Shown piece by piece: positions 22,449-31,409 of a stretch of DNA of 31,409 nucleotides; position 1 is the stretch's first letter; each line of letters begins with the position of its first letter. The notes below the pieces were generated by a model, which was not told the origin of the DNA, searched no databases, and saw only the letters and a program-made list of their open reading frames with translations. Where the stretch lies: assembly GCA_900766785.1 (NCBI GenBank), contig CAAFWT010000066.1, forward strand, positions 1 through 31,409, given 5' to 3'. This DNA is from an uncultured Paraprevotella sp. (lineage in GTDB: Bacteria > Bacteroidota > Bacteroidia > Bacteroidales > Bacteroidaceae). The translations under genes and the position numbers were made by a program.

Positions 22449-24701
22449 ATGCAGATGAAGATGAACTTCAGGCGCATAGTCCCTGTTCTCATAGGCGTGA
22501 TGGCATTAGCCACACCGTCGCATGCACAGAATGCTCTGAGGAAACCACAAGGACCGCGCACCACCACATTGCAAAGCACCAATGGGGAACACCAGGAGGC
22601 ATCAGAGAACACCTGGGGAAGAGACACCACCAAGCACAAGCAGTCAAAGCCCATCCCCATCGGACTCCACCAATGGCGCGTGGACCGCAGGCTGGGCAAT
22701 ATGATAGCAGCCGAGAACAACGACACCGTGGTGCACAACTTCCAGAATTTCAATAACACGGAGGGCTATACGGGGCGATATAACATACTGGGCAACCTGG
22801 CATCGCCACGTCTGAGCCGTATCTTCCTGGACAGAGAACCATCAGAGGAGTTCATCTTTCTGCAGCCTTTCAGCTTCTTTCGCACTGCCCTGAGCGACTT
22901 CCGCTTTACCAACACCAAGAGCCCGGTCACCAACCTGGCTTACCACAAATGTGGCAACAGCCAAAACGGAGAGGACAGAGTGAGAGCTTACTTCGCTTCG
23001 AATATCAACAAGACAAGCGGATTGGGCTTCAAAATCGATTATGCCTATGGAAGGGGCTATTACAACAGCCAGGCCAACAGCCTCTTTGGAAGTAATTTCT
23101 ACGGATATCACCATGGAGACCGATACAATATCCATGCCTATATCAATGTCAACCATCTCAAGATGGGCGAGAATGGCGGCATAGAGAACGATGACTACAT
23201 CCTGAATCCTCAGAGCTTCCCACAGAAATACACCAGCAAGGACATACCCGTCATGCTCGGACAGACCTGGAACCGGAATCACGAACAGAACTATTACCTC
23301 ACCCACAGATATAATCTGGGATTCTACCGCGACATAGAGCTGCCCGACTCACTTCGTCCCACACCACCCTCTGCCACCGACCTGCTGATGACACTGCCCG
23401 ACAGCCTGCAGCAGGTGCTCCGAGAGGACTCCATAGCGCGCCTGGCCATGATAGACTCACTCACTAAAAATTGGATGAGCCAGCATGTGATGCCACAGGA
23501 GTTCGTGCCCGTCACCAGTTTCATACACACCCTGGACGTCCGGCAGCTCAATCACAATTATGTATCTCACGGCACGCCAGACGACTATTATACGAATCAT
23601 TACTATGGCCATTGGTCCGACGTGTATGACCAGACCTATGCCCTGGCCGTGCGCAACACCCTGGGAGTGGCTCTGCGTGAGGGATTCAACAAGTGGGCAC
23701 AGATGGGTATCACACTCTTTGGCACACACGAATTCAGGCGATACAGGATGAACGACTGGATACCGCTAACGGACACCATAGGGCGCCACAAGTATATAGA
23801 GAACGACATCTCGGTGGGCGGAGAAATTGCACGTACACAGGGGAAACTCATCCATTACAACGTCAATGGCGAAGTGTGGCTCATAGGACAGAAGAGCGGA
23901 GACTTCTCGGTGGATGGAAATATCGACCTCGGAGTGCGCATGGGACGGAAGGACAGTCTGGCCGTCAACGTGCACGCCTATCTCAAGCACATCACACCCG
24001 ATTTCTATTTGCGTCATTACCATTCACAGAGCGCCTGGTGGGACAATGCTCTGCACAGGGAACTGCGCAGCAGGATAGAGGGAAGCATGCGCCTGTGCAA
24101 GGCTGGAACACAGCTCAAGGTGGGCTTCGAGAACATTACCAACTACACCTTCCTCTCCATGCGCAACACGCTCAAGGACAGCACCAGGGTGGGCAGCATC
24201 CTACCCTCCGACTATACTCGTAGCGTGGCTGTCAGGCAAGCCAGCGGAAGCGTACAGGTATTCAGCGCCACCCTGGCACAGGACCTTAAGTTTGGACCCG
24301 TACATTGGGACAGCGAAGTCACCTATCAGCAATCCACCGACCAGGTTTCTCTGCCTCTGCCCAAGGTATCCCTTTACACAAACCTCTATTTCCTCTTCCC
24401 CATTGCCAAGGTCCTGAGAGTACAGATGGGAGGAGATATGCGCTATTTCACATCCTATTATGCTCCCGATTACTCCACCTCAGTGGGACAGTTTGCCGTA
24501 CAGGACGAGCAGAATGCAAGGATCAAGGTGGGCAACTATCCCATCGTGAACGTATACATCAATCTTCATCTCAAGAACTGCCGACTCTATGTGGCCATGA
24601 ACCATGTGAATCAGGGGACGGGACGAGCCTTCTGGGCGCCACACTATCCCATCAATCCCCGCACATTCCACTTCGGACTCAGCTGGAACTTCTTCAATTA
24701 A
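22449..24701 (+). CDS. Putative outer-membrane porin (Bacteroidetes PF14121-like)
   Basis: This 750-residue protein has a signal peptide (MNFRRIVPVLIGVMALATPS, cut near SHAQ) and long stretches of alternating hydrophobic and polar residues rich in Tyr, His and Asn, as expected for a large beta-barrel. A region of about 60 residues (roughly 300-360, PDSLRPTPPSATDLLMTLPD) is less barrel-like and could be a loop or plug. The C-terminus ends PRTFHFGLSWNFFN, with a terminal aromatic typical of outer-membrane barrels. It resembles the Bacteroidetes 'putative porin' family. In-frame ATGs at 22449, 22455 and 22461 are all possible starts. Confidence 0.8.
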   Translation: MQMKMNFRRIVPVLIGVMALATPSHAQNALRKPQGPRTTTLQSTNGEHQEASENTWGRDTTKHKQSKPIPIGLHQWRVDRRLGNMIAAENNDTVVHNFQNFNNTEGYTGRYNILGNLASPRLSRIFLDREPSEEFIFLQPFSFFRTALSDFRFTNTKSPVTNLAYHKCGNSQNGEDRVRAYFASNINKTSGLGFKIDYAYGRGYYNSQANSLFGSNFYGYHHGDRYNIHAYINVNHLKMGENGGIENDDYILNPQSFPQKYTSKDIPVMLGQTWNRNHEQNYYLTHRYNLGFYRDIELPDSLRPTPPSATDLLMTLPDSLQQVLREDSIARLAMIDSLTKNWMSQHVMPQEFVPVTSFIHTLDVRQLNHNYVSHGTPDDYYTNHYYGHWSDVYDQTYALAVRNTLGVALREGFNKWAQMGITLFGTHEFRRYRMNDWIPLTDTIGRHKYIENDISVGGEIARTQGKLIHYNVNGEVWLIGQKSGDFSVDGNIDLGVRMGRKDSLAVNVHAYLKHITPDFYLRHYHSQSAWWDNALHRELRSRIEGSMRLCKAGTQLKVGFENITNYTFLSMRNTLKDSTRVGSILPSDYTRSVAVRQASGSVQVFSATLAQDLKFGPVHWDSEVTYQQSTDQVSLPLPKVSLYTNLYFLFPIAKVLRVQMGGDMRYFTSYYAPDYSTSVGQFAVQDEQNARIKVGNYPIVNVYINLHLKNCRLYVAMNHVNQGTGRAFWAPHYPINPRTFHFGLSWNFFN

Positions 24702-24749
24702 CTCAGCATCAGCCGAATAAGCATATCCTTCATTCAGCATCATAGATAA

Positions 24750-27700
24750 ATGTTCAGAAACGTCAACCTCATCATTATCCATATCCTCTGCCTGCTGTGT
24801 CTCACATCACAGGCGCAAACCTTCACCGAATACCAGGACCAGACCATCAATCGCGTCAACTGCGAGGCACCACATGCATGGTTTGTGCCTTTCCCTACAG
24901 AACGCGAGGCACGGAGACGAGATGCTTACCAATCCTCATCCTACCTTTCCCTGAATGGAACATGGAAGATAAAGTGGGTGGAAGATGACGAAGAGAGACC
25001 CAAGGATTTCTTTCTCACCACCTACGATGACAGTCAGTGGGACACCATACCTGTTCCATGCAACGTGGAAGTACTGGGATACGGAGAACCCATCTACACC
25101 AATGTGGCCTACCCTCACCCCATGACTCCACCCACCATTCAACGCAACAATCCTGTAAGTTCATACCGCAGGCACTTCCTCTTGCCCAAAGGGTGGAAAG
25201 GCAAGCGTGTGAGCATCCATTTCCTGGGGGTCCAGTCGTGCATCTACCTATGGCTCAACGGAAGATACGTGGGCTTCCACGAGGATTCTATGAGTGATGC
25301 AGGATTTGATGTTACCCCATATCTGCACGAAGGTGACAACCAGATAGCAGCACAGGTGATGAGATGGTCGGATGGTTCGTATCTGGAGGACCAGGATATG
25401 TGGAGGATGAGCGGCATATTCCGCGACGTATATCTGCAGGCCGAACCGTTGGTGAGACTGCAAGATTTTCAGGTGCAGACAGACTTGGATGCCAGCCTCC
25501 AACAGGCAAATCTCCAGGTCACTTACTCGCTCGTCAACGACGGTCCTCATACCACTGCCCCAGGGGCAATACGATTCACCCTATATGACCAGAATCAGAA
25601 AAAGGTTTTCTGCCAGACGACTTCTTTAGGAGGAAAAAACCTTAAGCCATCAGAAACCCACAACGGATGCTTCTCACACTCCGTCTCCAAACCCCATCTA
25701 TGGTCGGCCGAACACCCCCGCCTGTACCTCCTTACCATCAGCCTCCTGGACAGGAATGGAAAAGAGACGGAATGCATACGCCAGGACGTGGGATTCCGAC
25801 AAGTAAAGATAGAGAACGGCATCCTGAAGGTCAACGGACAAAAGATATTCATCAGAGGAACAAACCATCACGACAATAATCCGCACACAGGACGATACAT
25901 GCCTCTATCGATGATAGAAGAGGACCTCATACTGATGAAGCAACACAACATCAACGCCGTACGCACCTCGCATTATCCCAAGACACCCCGGTTCTATGAG
26001 TTATGTAACAGACTGGGACTCTACGTATGGGACGAAGCCAACAATGAGAGCCATGGCGCTGGTGCTGACAATGGAAACAGAATGACTGCCTATCCCGACT
26101 GGAGACTGCCCATGACCGAAAGATGCATGGCCATGGTGGAGCGAGACAAGAACCAGCCCTCTGTCATCGTATGGTCTATGGGAAACGAATGTGGGGGACG
26201 CGGAAGAGACGGATACAGCAACTTTGACTATATCTGTGAGGAAATACGTCAGAGAGACTCCTCACGACCCATCCACTATGAGAACCAAGGAACAGACTTT
26301 GACATCATAGCCAATATGTACATCACCCAGCAGGAACTCTTGAACTCTTATCCCCAGTGGCCACAGAAGCCTGTCATCCTGTGCGAATACGAGCATGCCA
26401 TGGGCAACTCGGGCGGAGGCATGAAGGAGTACTGGGAAATATTCCGGACTCATGAGCGAATGCAAGGTGGATTCATATGGGACTTTGTGGATCAGGGACT
26501 CCTGGTAAAGCAAGAGGGGAAAACCATCTATGCCAACGGATGGGATTTTTCAAAAGGAGAACACACCGACGGAGATTTCTGCTTCAACGGACTGATGACT
26601 CCCGACCGCAAACCACATGGAGAGATGTGGGAGGTAAAGGCTGCACATCAACCTGCCCTCTTTGAAATGGTCAACAAGGAACGGGGGGAGGTGACCATCA
26701 CCAACATGCAAAGCTTTACCAACCTTCAGGAATACCTGTGCACATGGGAACTGCAGGCCGACGGCATAGTAGTGGAAAGCGGAACCATGACCCTCGATAT
26801 AGAACCCCTGCAGAGCAAAACGGTGCAGATACCCTCACGATACACCATGAGGATGGACTCGGCCGAATATGCATGGAACCTGAGACTGCTCACACGAGAA
26901 GACCAGCCCTGGAGCCGTGCCGGTCACGAAGTGGCAAGATACCAGGCCATCATCAACAGTCTGCCATTACCCAGACAGCCACACCACGCCGAACCACGCC
27001 TGGTGGAACTGAAGCAGGAAGACGGAATGCTGATGCTGACCACAGAACACTGCGCATATGGATTCAGTACCACCCAGGGCACCCTGGCATCTATGCGCGT
27101 GGGGAAACAGGAATACATGAGCGGAGCATCAGTTCCCTGCTTTGCACGACCCGCCACGGCCAACGAGCGAGAGCACTTTGAGATGTGGAAGAGGAAGGGA
27201 TATTGGGAAGCAAAGCCTACACTGGTGGACATGCAGGTCGACAGTAGCCAGACAGAGCCCGTGAATGTCATCTCCAGACTGGACATTGCAGGAAGAACCG
27301 AGGTGGTGGTACGATACTCTGTCTATAATAGCGGAGAGATACACATCACCACGGTGGTGAATCCCTATGAGAGTACATACATAGGGAAAATAGGATGGCT
27401 GCTGAAAATGAAGAAAAACATGCAGGACGTATCGTGGCTCGGTACCGACCTGGAGACCTACAGAGACCGTACACTCTGCGCATTCATCACCAGATGTGAC
27501 CACAAGAATATCGATGACCTATGGGTGCCCTATGAGGTACCCCAAGAGAACGGGAACCGCTATGCTACACGATGGATGACCCTCACACAAGGGGGAAAAG
27601 GTATACTGGCCACCGCTGACTCCCCATTTGAATTCACAGCCAGGAAATACAGCGACAGACAAATTCATGAGGCACCGCACTTGAGTTACCTGGAAGAAGA

Positions 27701-28340
27701 AGACCATGTCACCCTGCACCTCGACTATGAAAATCAGGGCGTGGGACAGTCGCCAGGGAGAGCTGACGTGCTGAAACCTTATCAAGTGATGCTCAGACCT
27801 GTGACCTACACTCTGAGCCTCCAACCCATCAATCTGAAGCATGACGACCCTCAGACCATGTGCAGAGAGAGGTGGGAGGAGACATCCTTTGAGCCACAAC
27901 TGACGGAATCAGACACCGACAAGCTGATACCCACAGAATGCCCTATACGTCTGTGCAACAAGATGACCGCACGATACCTCATCACCACCGACACAGGCTA
28001 CATCCACGATACAGACCGCCCCTCGGATGATGAGTATCACACCACATTCTATCTCCACAGACTTCAGGGGAACACCTTCTGCATATCAGACCGTACAGGC
28101 AAAAGGGCACTCACAGCCATAGGAACCACCAGGGGAGACTCTGTCCTATGGAAACCCTACACAGGAAGCAACCTGCAGAAATGGAACATAGAAGCCGACC
28201 TCGACGGCATTGCCAACATCACCAGCAGCAGCGGCAAGGCACTGGACATGCACGTGAGCGAGCACAGGGTGATACTGTGGAACCAGAACGATGGCAGCAA
28301 TCAGAAATGGACCCTGGAAAAGGCAGAGAACAACCGTTGA
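24750..28340 (+). CDS. Secreted GH2 beta-galactosidase with C-terminal beta-trefoil
   Basis: This 1196-residue enzyme should release terminal beta-galactose from glycans in the periplasm. A signal peptide (about 1-23) precedes the GH2 jelly-roll domain (GTWKIKWVEDDEERPKDFF; YTNVAYPHPM), an Ig-like domain, and the TIM barrel. The barrel carries acid/base Glu480 in WSMGNECGG and nucleophile Glu546 in ILCEYEHAMGNSGGGM, both LacZ signatures. An Ig-like domain and a Bgal small-chain domain (about 750-1030) complete LacZ. An extra 145 residues (about 1050-1196) follow, with LQKWNIEAD and NQKWTLEKA, the QxW repeats of a ricin-type beta-trefoil that may bind carbohydrate. The porin just upstream may belong to the same uptake function. 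Confidence 0.92.
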   Translation: MFRNVNLIIIHILCLLCLTSQAQTFTEYQDQTINRVNCEAPHAWFVPFPTEREARRRDAYQSSSYLSLNGTWKIKWVEDDEERPKDFFLTTYDDSQWDTIPVPCNVEVLGYGEPIYTNVAYPHPMTPPTIQRNNPVSSYRRHFLLPKGWKGKRVSIHFLGVQSCIYLWLNGRYVGFHEDSMSDAGFDVTPYLHEGDNQIAAQVMRWSDGSYLEDQDMWRMSGIFRDVYLQAEPLVRLQDFQVQTDLDASLQQANLQVTYSLVNDGPHTTAPGAIRFTLYDQNQKKVFCQTTSLGGKNLKPSETHNGCFSHSVSKPHLWSAEHPRLYLLTISLLDRNGKETECIRQDVGFRQVKIENGILKVNGQKIFIRGTNHHDNNPHTGRYMPLSMIEEDLILMKQHNINAVRTSHYPKTPRFYELCNRLGLYVWDEANNESHGAGADNGNRMTAYPDWRLPMTERCMAMVERDKNQPSVIVWSMGNECGGRGRDGYSNFDYICEEIRQRDSSRPIHYENQGTDFDIIANMYITQQELLNSYPQWPQKPVILCEYEHAMGNSGGGMKEYWEIFRTHERMQGGFIWDFVDQGLLVKQEGKTIYANGWDFSKGEHTDGDFCFNGLMTPDRKPHGEMWEVKAAHQPALFEMVNKERGEVTITNMQSFTNLQEYLCTWELQADGIVVESGTMTLDIEPLQSKTVQIPSRYTMRMDSAEYAWNLRLLTREDQPWSRAGHEVARYQAIINSLPLPRQPHHAEPRLVELKQEDGMLMLTTEHCAYGFSTTQGTLASMRVGKQEYMSGASVPCFARPATANEREHFEMWKRKGYWEAKPTLVDMQVDSSQTEPVNVISRLDIAGRTEVVVRYSVYNSGEIHITTVVNPYESTYIGKIGWLLKMKKNMQDVSWLGTDLETYRDRTLCAFITRCDHKNIDDLWVPYEVPQENGNRYATRWMTLTQGGKGILATADSPFEFTARKYSDRQIHEAPHLSYLEEEDHVTLHLDYENQGVGQSPGRADVLKPYQVMLRPVTYTLSLQPINLKHDDPQTMCRERWEETSFEPQLTESDTDKLIPTECPIRLCNKMTARYLITTDTGYIHDTDRPSDDEYHTTFYLHRLQGNTFCISDRTGKRALTAIGTTRGDSVLWKPYTGSNLQKWNIEADLDGIANITSSSGKALDMHVSEHRVILWNQNDGSNQKWTLEKAENNR

Positions 28341-28515
28341 ACCCCACACAAGACAAAATCCATTCACACCATCTGCCCGAACCTCTAATCCCCTTGAAGA
28401 TAACTCCACAGACGAGAAACATCCGCATCAGACCCTGCGGAGCAGGTTCAACCATCAGATGCAGAGCAAGCGAATATTCTCATAACCTCAGAAAAGGACT
28501 TTCAGAAAAAGCCCG

Positions 28516-28523
28516 TACCTTTG
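28516..28523 (+). promoter_or_regulatory. -7 box TACCTTTG upstream of ribE
   Basis: TACCTTTG followed by CA is a strong Bacteroidetes -7 element, 49 bases before the ribE ATG. No good -33 TTG is present at 19-20 bases upstream. I see no FMN riboswitch between this box and ribE, and nothing recognisable in the rest of the 28341-28572 gap. Confidence 0.55.
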
Positions 28524-28572
28524 CACTCAAATCATTTTCATCATTAATCACAGAACAAAGCAGAACAAACCC

Positions 28573-29175
28573 ATGTTTTCCGGAATAGTAGAAGGGATGG
28601 CCATAGTGGAAGCCATCAGAGCAGAACAGGACAACGTGCATTTCACCCTCTCCTGCCCATTTGCAGGCGAACTGAAGATAGACCAAAGCGTGGCTCACAA
28701 CGGAGTATGCCTTACCGTGGTGGATATCAAGGACGATACATATACAGTGACCGCCATGCGGGAAACACTCCAGTGCACCAACCTGGGCCTGCTGAAGACG
28801 GGCGACAAGGTGAATGTGGAGCGAAGCATGATGATGGGAGGCAGACTGGATGGACATATCGTGCAGGGACATGTGGACCAGACCGCCCAGTGCATAGCCA
28901 TCGAAGACCAGGAAGGCAGCCATCAACTGACCTTCAGATACACCACGAGCAAGGAAGCGGTGAGAAAAGGATACTTCTGCGTGGATAAAGGCAGCGTCAC
29001 AGTCAATGGGGTAAGCCTGACAGTGTGCCGCCCCACAGCAGACACATTTCAAGTATGCATTATCCCCTACACCTGGGAGCACACCAACTTCGGGACCTTC
29101 CAGGTAGGAACAGTGGTGAACATCGAGTTTGATATCCTGGGAAAATACCTGGCTCGAATGAACCATCTGCTGTAG
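28573..29175 (+). CDS. ribE: Riboflavin synthase alpha subunit
   Basis: The 200-residue enzyme dismutates two 6,7-dimethyl-8-ribityllumazine molecules to riboflavin in the cytoplasm. It starts with the invariant MFSGIVE and has two lumazine-binding repeats: the first with VAHNGVCLTV (40-49) and the second with DGHIVQGHVDQ (about 93-103) and VTVNGVSLTV. The C-terminus, VNIEFDILGKYLARM, is typical. Length is normal. It is preceded by its own -7 box and followed by repeat element copy B, with no other rib gene nearby. Confidence 0.96.
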   Translation: MFSGIVEGMAIVEAIRAEQDNVHFTLSCPFAGELKIDQSVAHNGVCLTVVDIKDDTYTVTAMRETLQCTNLGLLKTGDKVNVERSMMMGGRLDGHIVQGHVDQTAQCIAIEDQEGSHQLTFRYTTSKEAVRKGYFCVDKGSVTVNGVSLTVCRPTADTFQVCIIPYTWEHTNFGTFQVGTVVNIEFDILGKYLARMNHLL

Positions 29176-29289
29176 TCCCCACCATAACCTCTTTCTCTAT
29201 CACCTCACCCGCTCATCAGATCATAAGGGAAACCTTCAGAACAAAATGCAATGAAGAATCCTTGAGTTCTAATGACAACAGACTTTATG

Positions 29290-29537
29290 GCTCAGTGGAA
29301 AAATCATGGAGAGAAGGAATCATAAATGAAGATCTTTTCACCGCAAACGTTTGAGGCAAAGGTTGCAATGCTTTGCAGGGGCGGTTGCAAACGTTTGAGG
29401 CAAAGGTTGCAAACGTTTGAGGGAAAAAGAGGAGTAAACTGGCACCGAAATCGCCAGTCCTATTCTGGACACGAGAAAAGGGAGGAAAGACTCACCATTC
29501 GGTTCCCTGCAGCCCTGCTCCAGGAGATTTCTGCTGA
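29290..29537 (+). repeat. Interspersed 248-bp element, copy B, with 22-bp palindromic array
   Basis: The organisation matches the copy at 13882-14130. The 5' box GCTCAGTGGAAAAA (29290-29303) differs at one base. Four 22-bp units start at 29343, 29365, 29387 and 29409. Three carry core GCAAACGTTTGA (inner palindrome AAACGTTT) and one carries GCAATGCTTTGC. Linkers are GGCAAAGGTT or AGGGGCGGTT, the latter identical to a linker in copy A. The 3' module starts AAACTGGCAC (29436) and contains the same stem arms ACTGGC and GCCAGT, CCTATTCTGGACACGAG, AAAAGGGAGG and TTTCTGCTGA at 29528-29537. It fills the gap between the convergent ribE and engB genes and ends 25 bases from the engB stop. Confidence 0.8.
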
Positions 29538-29562
29538 AACGGTTTTACGTTATAGAAAGGAA

Positions 29563-30165
29563 TCAGCCTGGGAGGCTTTCGTTGATGGACTGGATGTAGC
29601 GGAGCAGTTCATCACGTCCCAGTCCAGTCTCGGAACTGGTAATGAAATATGGTGGCAGCTCTGCCCATTGATCCCGTAGCTTGTTCATGTAAGCTTTAGC
29701 CTGCCCTAATACCTTGGTCTTGGCCAGTTTGTCGGCTTTGGTGAAGACGATGCTGAAGGGAATTTCATTCTCTCCGAGCCAGGTCATGAACTCGAGGTCG
29801 ATGGCCTGAGCCGGATGCCGGATATCAATCAGCAGAAAGAGATTGCACATCTGCTGGCGCTGCAGGATATATCCGTCTATCATCTGCTCAAACTTATCCT
29901 GTTCCTTTTGGCTTCGCTTGGCATATCCATATCCGGGGAGATCCACCAGGTACCAGTTGCCATTGATGATAAAATGATTGATGAGCGTGGTCTTTCCTGG
30001 CGTGGCTGAAGTCTTGGCCAGCTTACTGTTGTGGGTGAGCATGTTGATAAGACTGGATTTACCCACGTTGCTCCTACCGATAAAAGCGTACTCTGGTAAG
30101 TGGCTCTGGGGGCATTGGCTCACCATGGCGCTGCTGATGACATACTCTGCTGACTTTATGTGCAT
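29563..30165 (-). CDS. engB: Ribosome biogenesis GTPase EngB (YsxC/YihA)
   Basis: This 200-residue GTPase is needed for late assembly of the large ribosomal subunit and cell division. G-motifs are in order: G1 GRSNVGKS (30-37), G2 in SATPGKTTLI, G3 DLPGYGYA, G4 TKADKLAKT, and G5 around ITSSETGLG. Length is typical for EngB. It lies 72 bases downstream of the DUF3078 gene on the same strand and converges with ribE. No Shine-Dalgarno sequence is seen. Confidence 0.96.
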   Translation of the reverse strand: MHIKSAEYVISSAMVSQCPQSHLPEYAFIGRSNVGKSSLINMLTHNSKLAKTSATPGKTTLINHFIINGNWYLVDLPGYGYAKRSQKEQDKFEQMIDGYILQRQQMCNLFLLIDIRHPAQAIDLEFMTWLGENEIPFSIVFTKADKLAKTKVLGQAKAYMNKLRDQWAELPPYFITSSETGLGRDELLRYIQSINESLPG

Positions 30166-30237
30166 GTGTGTGTGATTTAGTGATACTGAGATGAAGTGTG
30201 CTCAGGGAAAGGATGACGGGGGCGTGGGGAGGAGAAA

Positions 30238-31409
30238 TCAGAAACTATAGTTGAAGCCCATGCTGAAGTACTCCTTGAACATGATGTAGCGCCCCTTCTT
30301 GTTCTTGAAATTTTTGGAACTGTCGTCTATGCGGGGATAGACATTGAGGGAGGCATTCATTAGCCTGTTGATACTGAAATGGAAATTATGCTCCCACTCT
30401 ATGCGCGTGAGATGAAGATTACTGAACCAGTACACTCGCTGGGTCCACCTCACAGCCTTGAAGACTTGCCATGAGGTATTGGCCGTAATGTTGGGACCGA
30501 AATTATGTGAGGAGTTGTGACCGGGACGCACGCCATAGTTGGTGACCAGCAGGTCGCGGTCCACATACCTGATGCTATAGGACAAGGGGGAGACATTGAT
30601 TTGACCTGTAAATTTCTTCTGCTTGCCCCATGCTATATTGTATCGCATACCGGGGGAGATGGTGATGTCCAGGGGGGAGAGGAAGTCGGACTGCACCACA
30701 TCGGAATTCTCTCGGAAATTGGGTACAAGCTGAGTGGAGAGATTTATCTGTCCGGAATAATAGAGGTTCTTCACAGCCTGGTAACCCCAGTTGGTGGTGT
30801 ATCGGATGGAGTTGGTATTGGGGCGGAACACACGGCTCTTGTCTGACTTCTTGGTGGTGAAACCTAATCGGGCATCCAGGGTGTTGTTCCAAGTAATCTT
30901 TTTCTGATTGTTGAAATTGAAATTGAGGGTAATGGTGGCCAAGCCGGTGTAGGCATTCTCACCTCCTCCTGCCCAGTTGTCGGAGAAATGCGACTGGGAG
31001 AATTGCATGGATGTGTTTCCTGTGACCTTCCAGAAGTTGGGCCTGCGCGTGACCACCACGATATCGTCATCGGTGGTGGGTGTGAGGCTGCCTCCCTGCA
31101 CCTTGTCCGACAATCGGTCCTCGGCCTGGATTTTCTCTGAAATATCTTCGCGCAGACTGCCCTGCTTCCTCATGTCGGACTCGGTCTGAGCCACCAGCCA
31201 AGGGGCACGTACATAGAACATGGCCAAGGCGCTGTTGACAGCATACACGCGGCGCAGCTGCTCGTCGGCCTCATACGGGGAGGTGTTTGCTCCCGACATC
31301 ATCTGCACGATGGGCGAGGAATAGAGTGTGGGCGAAGCCAGTATCTGACAGTAATAGGCATTGGGCATAAGTGAGGAAGGAATGGTGCTGAGCGAATCAC
31401 GGAGTGAAG
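30238..31409 (-). CDS. DUF3078 domain protein, probably outer membrane (5' end outside window)
   Basis: The visible 390 or so codons encode the C-terminal part of a DUF3078 protein. An ATG at 31368 is in frame, but the frame stays open to the window edge and reads SLRDSLSTIPSSLMPNAYY with no signal peptide, so the true start lies beyond 31409. The mature region has VTGNTSMQFSQSHFSDNWAG and GGGENAYTGLATITLNFNFN, followed by many short amphipathic beta strands and a terminal YFSMGFNYSF ending in an aromatic. This indicates a beta-barrel in the outer membrane. The function of DUF3078 is unknown. It is upstream of engB on the same strand. Confidence 0.82.
   Translation of the reverse strand, partial: SLRDSLSTIPSSLMPNAYYCQILASPTLYSSPIVQMMSGANTSPYEADEQLRRVYAVNSALAMFYVRAPWLVAQTESDMRKQGSLREDISEKIQAEDRLSDKVQGGSLTPTTDDDIVVVTRRPNFWKVTGNTSMQFSQSHFSDNWAGGGENAYTGLATITLNFNFNNQKKITWNNTLDARLGFTTKKSDKSRVFRPNTNSIRYTTNWGYQAVKNLYYSGQINLSTQLVPNFRENSDVVQSDFLSPLDITISPGMRYNIAWGKQKKFTGQINVSPLSYSIRYVDRDLLVTNYGVRPGHNSSHNFGPNITANTSWQVFKAVRWTQRVYWFSNLHLTRIEWEHNFHFSINRLMNASLNVYPRIDDSSKNFKNKKGRYIMFKEYFSMGFNYSF

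Noticed and set aside
28341..28572. FMN riboswitch upstream of ribE
   Set aside because: None of the conserved FMN-aptamer blocks are visible; only a -7 box and an otherwise featureless leader are seen.

Overview
The window looks like a chromosomal segment from a Bacteroidales bacterium, most likely Prevotellaceae, at roughly half GC. This rests on family content: a DUF4837 lipoprotein, a DUF3078 outer-membrane protein, a DUF4468 protein, a Bacteroidetes 'putative porin', a Bacteroidetes-type LptE, GH109, LytTR two-component regulation, and promoters of the Bacteroidetes TTG-N19/20-TAnnTTTG type with few Shine-Dalgarno sequences. There are no rRNA or tRNA genes, insertion sequences, transposases or phage genes that I can see. 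The species assignment is inference.

Layout. (1) 1-359 is non-coding: a 21-bp tandem repeat (34-118), then a leftward promoter driving a candidate structured small RNA. (2) 360-8458 is one long leftward gene string: rlmN, a DUF4837 lipoprotein, a degenerate PdxA homologue, a flippase-like membrane protein, a sensor-less sigma-54 activator, LptE, a TPR protein, SecG and a BadF-type sugar kinase. Most junctions are 4-bp overlaps or short gaps, so it probably includes one envelope-biogenesis operon. (3) 8708-10948 (+) has a strong promoter, a secreted GH109/Gfo-Idh enzyme and 5-formyl-THF cyclo-ligase. (4) 10988-13693 holds a leftward multi-pass membrane protein, then a divergent Gfo/Idh oxidoreductase and a YjjG-type HAD phosphatase. 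(5) 13694-14731 is a kilobase of non-coding DNA with the first copy of an unusual repeat element. (6) 14623-21407 (+) is an operon-like run: a promoter, TolC-like channel, MacA-like adaptor, ABC ATPase, MacB-type permease, LytS-type kinase and LytTR regulator, i.e. an export pump with its own regulators. (7) 21511-28340 (+) has a DUF4468 protein, a small membrane protein, a putative porin and a secreted GH2 beta-galactosidase with an extra C-terminal beta-trefoil. (8) 28516-29175 is ribE with a promoter box. (9) 29290-29537 is the second copy of the repeat element. (10) engB and a 5'-truncated DUF3078 gene read leftward to the window end.

The most unusual signal is the pair of roughly 249-bp non-coding elements at 13882-14130 and 29290-29537. 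Both have a shared 5' box, an array with an exact 22-bp period (12-bp palindromic core plus 10-bp G-rich linker), and a shared 3' module containing an identical 6-bp stem. The palindromic core differs between copies but is nearly uniform inside each array. Other points of note are the loss of PdxA active-site motifs in a gene kept in its ancestral neighbourhood, the candidate structured RNA near the left edge, and the sigma-54 activator with an altered GAFTGA loop.
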